Below, piece by piece: positions 14,221-18,690 of a stretch of 18,690 nucleotides of DNA. The DNA lies in NCBI GenBank assembly GCA_023262945.1, contig JALQXY010000039.1:1-18690 (forward strand), written 5' to 3'. Positions within the stretch are counted from its first letter, which is position 1; every line of letters begins with the position of its first letter. The stretch comes from Rickettsiales bacterium (GTDB lineage: Bacteria; Pseudomonadota; Alphaproteobacteria; Rickettsiales; UBA1997). The notes under the pieces are model-generated. The model was not told the origin of the DNA and did not search any database. It saw only the letters and a list, made by a program, of their open reading frames with translations. A program made the position numbers and the translations under genes.

Positions 14221-15973
14221 AATTGAAGAGCCGCAACAAATTATTGATAAAAAACAGCAAGAGTTTGTGGTTGGTATTGATTTTGGCACCACTAATTCTC
14301 TGGTATCTGTTGTCTTAAATAATCAAATCAAATTTTTAAGAGATGATTTTGATAAAGATATAATTCCATCAATAGTTAGCTTTGAAGAAGATGGCAAAAT
14401 CAATGTTGGTAAATTCGATAAAAATGCAATTAATATTTCTTCAATAAAGCGCCTCATGGGAAAGTCTTATGAAGACGCAAAAAATTTGGGTTACGATTTA
14501 AATTTATCACAGAAAAATGGCTTAACTATTGCAGTTAACAATAAAAATTATCGCCCAGAAGAGGTGGCTAGCAAGATTTTAAGATATCTTAAAAATTTAG
14601 CCCAAAACGCTCTAAAAAAAGAAATCAACAAATGCGTTTTAACTGTTCCTGCTTATTTTGATGAGGCAGCTAAAAACGCCACCAAGCATGCGGCCTTGCT
14701 TGCTGGGTTAGAGGTTATTCGATTGGTTAATGAGCCAACTGCTGCAGCTTTTGCTTACGGTCTTGATAACAAGGCGGAAGGGCTATATTTGGTTTATGAT
14801 TTAGGGGGCGGCACTTTCGATGTCTCGTTACTAAAAATGAGACAGGGCGTTTTTCAGGTCTTAGGAGTATCTGGTGATAATGAGCTTGGAGGTGATGATT
14901 TTGATAGAGAAATTATAAAAAAATTCCCTCAATTAACTAAAAACGAAGCTAAAGAAATAAAAGAAAAATTATCAAATGAAGACTTTGTAAAAATTGATAA
15001 CTACAATTTTTCAAGACAAGAATTCAATTCGCTAATTGAAGATAAAATTGCCAAAACAATAAGCTTGGCTTGCGACCTAATCGACGATCTCGATGTTGAT
15101 AAAGATGATATTATGGGCATAATTCTAGTTGGCGGCTCAACTCGCACTAAGTTAATTCAAGAAAAATTAGCAGAAGTTTTTTTAGCTGACAAGATTTTAA
15201 CAAATCTTGACCCAGATCGCGTTGTTGCCATGGGCGCTGCATGGCAAGCCTACAACTTATCAGGACGCGGCGACAATCTTTTGCTTGATGTGGTGCCATT
15301 GTCTCTAGGAATAGAAATGATGGGTGGCATTGTTGATAAAATAATTACCCGAAATACAGCAACTCCGTGCGCTTACGCTAAAGAATTTACAACTTATGCC
15401 GACAATCAAACGGGCATGCAATTTCATATCGTTCAAGGAGAGAGGGAATTGGCTGTTAATTGTCGCTCATTAGCTAATTTTGAAATCAAAGATATTCCAG
15501 CAATGAAAGCTGGTTTGGCTAAAATATTAGTAACTTTTAGAGTTGATGCTGATGGCTTGCTTACGGTTAATGCTGAAGAAAAAAATAGCGGACAAAGAAA
15601 AGAAGTGACGATTAAACCAACTTATTCTCTTAGTGATTCTGTTATTAAAAATATGCTTCTTGATTCTTTGAAAAATTCAAAATCTGATATCGAGCAAAGA
15701 TTATTGATTGAGGCTATAAATTCAGCTAAAAAAGATATTGCTATTGTTAAAAAAGATTTAGAAGAGACGCCTGACATTGTTGATCTTGATGAAAAAAAGA
15801 TAATTATGCAAAAAATGCAAAAATTGGAGCAAGAAATAAATATTTCAAATAATAAAATAGCAATAGAAGCTGCCACTAAATCATTTCATAAGGCCACTGA
15901 GAATATGATATTACAAAAAGTAAATAGAGTACTAAATGTCAAAATCTCTGGTCAAAATATTGATGAAATATAG
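14210..15973 (+). CDS. hscA: Fe-S assembly Hsp70 chaperone HscA
   Basis: Specialised Hsp70 that binds the LPPVK motif of IscU and drives cluster transfer. The 587-aa protein is shorter than DnaK (646 aa), mainly because it lacks the long acidic tail. Motifs are GIDFGTTNS (22-30), NEPTAAAFAYG (about 174-184), DLGGGTFD (197-204), LVGGSTRT and the linker/beta-domain start LLLDVVPLSLGIEMMGG. It begins inside the hscB end and closes the isc/hsc run. A ferredoxin gene (fdx), which often follows hscA, is not found downstream; the next 400 bp hold only repeats. A hairpin at 16010-16033 may end the transcript. Confidence 0.95.
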   Translation: MPIKIEEPQQIIDKKQQEFVVGIDFGTTNSLVSVVLNNQIKFLRDDFDKDIIPSIVSFEEDGKINVGKFDKNAINISSIKRLMGKSYEDAKNLGYDLNLSQKNGLTIAVNNKNYRPEEVASKILRYLKNLAQNALKKEINKCVLTVPAYFDEAAKNATKHAALLAGLEVIRLVNEPTAAAFAYGLDNKAEGLYLVYDLGGGTFDVSLLKMRQGVFQVLGVSGDNELGGDDFDREIIKKFPQLTKNEAKEIKEKLSNEDFVKIDNYNFSRQEFNSLIEDKIAKTISLACDLIDDLDVDKDDIMGIILVGGSTRTKLIQEKLAEVFLADKILTNLDPDRVVAMGAAWQAYNLSGRGDNLLLDVVPLSLGIEMMGGIVDKIITRNTATPCAYAKEFTTYADNQTGMQFHIVQGERELAVNCRSLANFEIKDIPAMKAGLAKILVTFRVDADGLLTVNAEEKNSGQRKEVTIKPTYSLSDSVIKNMLLDSLKNSKSDIEQRLLIEAINSAKKDIAIVKKDLEETPDIVDLDEKKIIMQKMQKLEQEINISNNKIAIEAATKSFHKATENMILQKVNRVLNVKISGQNIDEI

Positions 15974-16009
15974 CGCTGTTAAAATCCTTTTACGCCATTT
16001 TCATAAATT

Positions 16010-16033
16010 AAATTCTTAATTTTTGAAGAATTT
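16010..16033 (+). terminator. Possible terminator after hscA
   Basis: AAATTCTT (16010-16017) pairs perfectly with AAGAATTT (16026-16033) around an 8-nt loop, 37 bp after the hscA stop. A T5 run overlaps the 3' arm. The stem is AT-rich and weak, so termination is plausible but not certain. Confidence 0.45.
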
Positions 16034-16049
16034 TTAGGCATTTTTATCC

Positions 16050-16141
16050 TTTAAATTTTAGCGTATCAAGATTATGTCTATTTAGGAAATCAAAATAACG
16101 ACACAAATGCCGCAGAAAGCTTTATCTTTCTGCGTCATTTG
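16050..16141 (+). repeat. Repeat family C, copy 1 (hairpin-ended element)
   Basis: It opens with TTTAAATTTTAGCGTATCAA, identical to 18025-18044, and ends in a strong hairpin. AAATGCCGCAGAAAG (16105-16119) pairs with CTTTCTGCGTCATTT (16126-16140) with one mismatch and a 6-nt loop. The 3' part aligns with 18071-18113 (AACGAC...CGCAGAAAGCTTTA). It is non-coding and lies between hscA and family A copy 2. Confidence 0.75.
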
Positions 16142-16173
16142 ACAGATTTGGGTTAAAGATAGTATTTGACATA

Positions 16174-16312
16174 ATACCAATTCCCACCTAAAAAAATATA
16201 TATAAAAACTAAACAATCTGACTTTATCTTTTTGGCTAAAAATTGCAAAAAGCCTTAAGTCCTATAGTTATAGGACTTGCATTTTTTACAATTTTTAGAT
16301 GGGAATTGGTAT
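16174..16312. repeat. MITE-like repeat family A, complete copy
   Basis: This 139-bp element is bounded by near-perfect 21-bp terminal inverted repeats: the left end ATACCAATTCCCACCTAAAA and the right end read in reverse ATACCAATTCCCATCTAAAA, one mismatch. The interior has nested palindromes (AAAAATTG...CAATTTTT around AAGTCCTATA/TATAGGACTT). No clear target-site duplication was seen and no ORF is present, so it would depend on a transposase elsewhere. It lies 73 bp upstream of tRNA-Cys. Confidence 0.8.
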
Positions 16313-16385
16313 AATTTGTACTAGACAAGAAAATAAATTAAATTTATAATTAACTAGATTGGATAATTTTAATTAATTTTATAAT

Positions 16386-16459
16386 GGCTGGGTAGCAAAG
16401 TGGTAATGCAGAGGCCTGCAAAGCCTTTATCGCCGGTTCGATTCCGGCCCCGGCCTCCA
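16386..16459 (+). tRNA. tRNA-Cys (anticodon GCA)
   Basis: A 74-nt cloverleaf can be folded by hand. Acceptor GGCTGGG pairs with CCCGGCC (one G:U). The anticodon loop CTGCAAA holds GCA at 16418-16420 on an AGGC/GCCT stem. The T-loop GGTTCGATTCC is present. The discriminator base is T (U73), typical of tRNA-Cys, and CCA is encoded (16457-16459). It points toward tsaB, which ends 41 bp away on the other strand. Confidence 0.95.
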
Positions 16460-16500
16460 TTTTAATATCAATATTGCTTCAAAATTCTGGTTAAGCCCAG

Positions 16501-17178
16501 CTATTTTGTTCTCTTTTTTATTCTTGGCTGCCTAAGGTAAGATATATCAATATCGTCTATTAGCTTGCCTTCTCTATTTTTGACTATTGCCAATTTCGAA
16601 ATATCAAAAGCTTCAATCTCATCTATTTCGCTCTCGAAGTAGCTCTTAAATAATTTTTTATTAATAATCTTCTCTTTAGCTGATCCGCAGATAATAGGAC
16701 TTGGTAATTGATTATTTTCAATAATAAAGTCATCTAAATCATCTATATGATAAGATTTTGGTGGCTTTATCACAGAAATTTTACCATTTTCTAATTTATA
16801 GATAGCAAGATAATATTCTATTTGAGTTCCCTTCATTGCTATTATTAGATTGCCGCTATATTTTTGAGAATTTTTGTAGGCCAAAACTTCACAGCCATCC
16901 AGATTTGCTACAGGAATATCTAGAGATAATTTAATTACTTTAGCAGTCACTAACGATATTCTTGATGCAGTAAAGCTACCCGGAGTTGTTATGGTAGCTA
17001 CAAGATCAAGATCCTGATACCAAATATTAGCCTGATTTAACACTTCTTCTATGGCAACAATTAAAAGCTCCGAGTGTTTTGATGATTCATCTATGGTTGT
17101 TTTTGCTAATATTTCGTCATCCTGAATGATTGCTATAGATATATTTTCTGATAATGTGTTAAATGCTAATGTTATCAT
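16501..17178 (-). CDS. tsaB: tRNA threonylcarbamoyladenosine biosynthesis protein TsaB
   Basis: Non-catalytic partner of TsaD in the TsaBDE complex that makes t6A37 in ANN-decoding tRNAs. The 225-aa length is normal. Family motifs are the ASKHA start MITLAFNTLSENISIAI, HSELL (35-39) and TPGSFTASRISLVTAKVI (65-82), where most members have GPGSFTGxRxG. The C-terminal half is less conserved, as usual. The ATG at 17178 overlaps the stop of the upstream gene by one base (TAATG), indicating translational coupling to the outer-membrane protein gene. tsaD and tsaE are not in this window. Confidence 0.9.
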   Translation of the reverse strand: MITLAFNTLSENISIAIIQDDEILAKTTIDESSKHSELLIVAIEEVLNQANIWYQDLDLVATITTPGSFTASRISLVTAKVIKLSLDIPVANLDGCEVLAYKNSQKYSGNLIIAMKGTQIEYYLAIYKLENGKISVIKPPKSYHIDDLDDFIIENNQLPSPIICGSAKEKIINKKLFKSYFESEIDEIEAFDISKLAIVKNREGKLIDDIDISYLRQPRIKKRTK

Positions 17179-17969
17179 TAAAAGCGATATATTAATCCAA
17201 TTGTTGTTTTTCTTGATACTTGATTTACAATGTTTTCCTTAGAATCATCTTCGTATCTTCTTTGGTCAAATTCGTGAGATAATTGCAAGGAAGTTTTTGA
17301 ATTCAGATCATAAATTAATTTTGAACTTAATTCATTATCCATTGATTTGTAATCAATAAATAAAAATCCCCTTTGTACAAATTTAAGTTTATCTGTTAAG
17401 TCTATATTAACGCGAAATGACGGTATAACATTAACATTTTTTTGATCATAATTTTTAACATCACGATACCCGATGCTCAAATCAAATTCTAAATTTTGAT
17501 CAAAAAAGAATCGACCTAACCCAATAGCGCTTCTTACGTCATAATAATATTTAGACATATCGTCATATTGAGTATTATTATAAAAGGCTATATAATTATT
17601 TTGCTCCATAATACGCTCCTTATGGGATATAGTCAATTCATAAAATTCAGAATACTTGGTCGGCTCATCTCTAGAAATTTTAACCTGAATTTTATATTTT
17701 GATGAGTGATCAAATCGGGTATAAATAATTCTTGAGTTGCTTTGATATTTGTAGCGCGCAGATAGATTGTAATCATAAGAGTTATAATCAGAATCATAAT
17801 ATCCTGATAAGGATATATATTGATTGATACGATTGCTGCGTTCGAATTTACGGGATTTTTCAGTGGCTATTACTTTACGATCGCTTGCGGTCTCTAACAC
17901 CAAAGCAAAACAGTTTTTTGAAAAAGAATATATAGAAAAAAAGCATAACAAAAAGAGGCGTGGCTTCAT
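17178..17969 (-). CDS. Predicted outer-membrane beta-barrel protein
   Basis: I do not recognise a named gene. From the ATG at 17969 the product is 263 aa with a clear Sec signal peptide (MKPRLFLLCFFSIYSFSKNCFA, cleavage near 22). An in-frame ATG at 18014 adds 15 residues that would spoil the signal peptide start, so it is rejected. The mature part alternates short hydrophobic/aromatic and polar strands rich in Y, D, S and N and ends in phenylalanine (TTIGLIYRF), the usual C-terminal signature of outer-membrane barrels. The overall look is like DUF481/YdiY-type or porin-like proteins. Its stop overlaps the tsaB start. Pairing with tsaB is probably positional rather than functional. Confidence 0.7.
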   Translation of the reverse strand: MKPRLFLLCFFSIYSFSKNCFALVLETASDRKVIATEKSRKFERSNRINQYISLSGYYDSDYNSYDYNLSARYKYQSNSRIIYTRFDHSSKYKIQVKISRDEPTKYSEFYELTISHKERIMEQNNYIAFYNNTQYDDMSKYYYDVRSAIGLGRFFFDQNLEFDLSIGYRDVKNYDQKNVNVIPSFRVNIDLTDKLKFVQRGFLFIDYKSMDNELSSKLIYDLNSKTSLQLSHEFDQRRYEDDSKENIVNQVSRKTTIGLIYRF

Positions 17970-18024
17970 GTGGCAAAATTTAAAATAAAACAGTAAAAGA
18001 ACTCTGCAAATCAATCAATTATTT

Positions 18025-18113
18025 TTTAAATTTTAGCGTATCAAGGTACGTGATCTAAAAAAATAAAAAAACGACTCAAATAACGCAGAAAGCTTTAGCT
18101 TTCGAGCAATTTG
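18025..18113 (+). repeat. Repeat family C, copy 2
   Basis: TTTAAATTTTAGCGTATCAA is shared exactly with 16050-16069. It ends in a hairpin in which GAAAGCT/AGCTTTC (18088-18103, 2-nt loop) is enclosed by CAAAT/ATTTG (18077-18113). The middle has drifted relative to copy 1. It lies in the same orientation as copy 1 and just upstream of the outer-membrane protein gene on the opposite strand. Confidence 0.7.
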
Positions 18114-18121
18114 CAACTTAC

Positions 18122-18171
18122 CTACAAATAAAATAAATTAATTGTAAGTAAAATTACCAAAATTCGTTGGT
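18122..18171 (+). repeat. Repeat family B, copy 4
   Basis: CTACAAATAAAATAAATTAA followed by TTGTAAGTAAAATTACCAAA and ATTCGTT matches 9963-10010 and 2809-2857. Only the right half of the family is present. It follows repeat C copy 2 after 8 bp. Confidence 0.75.
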
Positions 18172-18234
18172 TGCGGGAGCCTTGTAAGTATAAAGATCAA
18201 ATCTAGAACTCCTTCAGCATTAATAGCGGGGGGA

Positions 18235-18408
18235 TTATTTTTCTAGATAGCTTTCTATTTTATTGCTAGAACTTGGAAGCTCAAGCTCTTCTGCACTTTC
18301 AAACATCCAGCTCGATTGATCCTTAACTATAGTGCAATACTTAACTCCGGCCAAAAAAGATGCCAAAAGCAGTGCTATTATTGATATTATGGAAGCTATA
18401 GATGGCAT
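18235..18408 (-). CDS. Possible 57-aa single-helix membrane protein
   Basis: Read by hand on the minus strand, ATG at 18408 to TAA at 18237-18235. The product starts MPSIASIISIIALLLASFLA, one hydrophobic N-terminal helix, and continues with a polar acidic tail (SAEELELPSSSNKIESYLEK). There is no lipobox: its Cys25 follows VKY. The Shine-Dalgarno is poor, but that is also true of the sure genes here. Codon content looks gene-like (mixed A/G/C third positions, no long A/T runs) compared with the flanking spacer. The family is unknown and it could be a chance ORF. Confidence 0.4.
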   Translation of the reverse strand: MPSIASIISIIALLLASFLAGVKYCTIVKDQSSWMFESAEELELPSSSNKIESYLEK

Positions 18409-18477
18409 TATAATATATTGCGATTCATATCTATAATAATCTTTAGAGGATTAAAGTATTTTGTCAAAGCTTAATTA

Positions 18478-18521
18478 ATAACAATCCCCACCTAGAAAAC
18501 TTTTTAGATGGGAATTAGTAT
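18478..18521. repeat. Compact palindromic family A element
   Basis: Two family A ends sit back to back without the interior. ATAACAATCCCCACCTAGAAA faces TTTTTAGATGGGAATTAGTAT, with 16 of 21 positions matching as inverted repeats. It may be a deletion derivative of the 139-bp element. Immediately to the right, ATACCAAATTTCATCTTTAAA (from 18523) resembles another diverged family A end. Confidence 0.6.
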
Positions 18522-18690
18522 TATACCAAATTTCATCTTTAAAGCATTTAAAAATAAACGACGCCGATTAATTGTTGTACAGGATGGTACAAATTTCATC
18601 CGTTTACCTTACTACACCATGACTTTTGAATGCGCCCCAAACACCACCAGAAGACCTAGAGTGAACCATACTTGAGTGTGAGATCATATA
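18522..18690. other. Unassigned right-end segment, less AT-rich, with a possible partial minus-strand ORF
   Basis: No gene is assigned. A palindrome TTGTAC-AGGATG-GTACAA lies at 18575-18592. By hand count 39 of the last 90 bases are G or C, above the surrounding spacers. On the minus strand one frame is open from the window edge to a TAA at 18606-18604 and would encode 28 residues ending SGGVWGAFKSHGVVR. It could be the tail of a gene that begins beyond the window, a remnant of a mobile element, or chance. Confidence 0.25.

Noticed and set aside
17970..18014. Upstream start for the outer-membrane protein (MICRVLLLFYFKFCH leader)
   Set aside because: Starting at the ATG at 17969 leaves a normal signal peptide with a basic start; the longer form would carry two hydrophobic stretches in a row.

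Overview
The window looks like chromosomal DNA of an obligate intracellular alphaproteobacterium of the order Rickettsiales or a close relative. This rests on four observations: AT-rich DNA with spacers of almost pure A/T; an iscR-nifS-iscS-iscU-iscA-hscB-hscA order, which I recall as typical of Rickettsiales; a detached virB8-virB9 pair of a type IV secretion system, as in Rickettsiales with scattered vir genes; and intergenic regions full of short palindromic repeats. The species cannot be named from the sequence alone.

Layout. Positions 1-487 are a gene-free leader with a degenerate MITE-like element and a cluster of three inverted repeats, followed by dnaK (488-2428) and a strong hairpin. 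A repeat-rich spacer (2429-2870) separates dnaK from rsmE (minus strand). rsmE faces pstC with only 2 bp between the start codons. A tightly packed plus-strand run follows: pstC, a Panacea-domain (SocA-like) gene, a small two-helix membrane protein gene, pstA and folP. The last three junctions overlap or nearly abut. The Panacea/membrane-protein pair has the layout of a toxin-antitoxin module and sits between the two phosphate permease genes; it is the most interesting item here.

virB9 and virB8 lie on the minus strand (7803-9638). After a repeat-bearing spacer with a perfect 17-bp palindrome comes the iron-sulfur cluster operon (10161-15973): the regulator IscR, two cysteine desulfurases in tandem, scaffold IscU, A-type carrier IscA, co-chaperone HscB and Hsp70 chaperone HscA. 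The ferredoxin gene that often ends such operons is not in this window. Downstream are further repeats, tRNA-Cys(GCA), tsaB and a predicted outer-membrane beta-barrel gene translationally coupled to it. The right end holds more repeats, a possible 57-aa membrane protein and an unassigned segment that is less AT-rich.

Three dispersed repeat families were found by eye. Family A has ATACCAATTCCC-type terminal inverted repeats (two longer copies, one compact copy, one solo end). Family B is a roughly 50-100 bp element with four copies. Family C is a roughly 90 bp element ending in a hairpin, with two copies flanking the tRNA-Cys/tsaB/outer-membrane segment. No transposase is present in the window.
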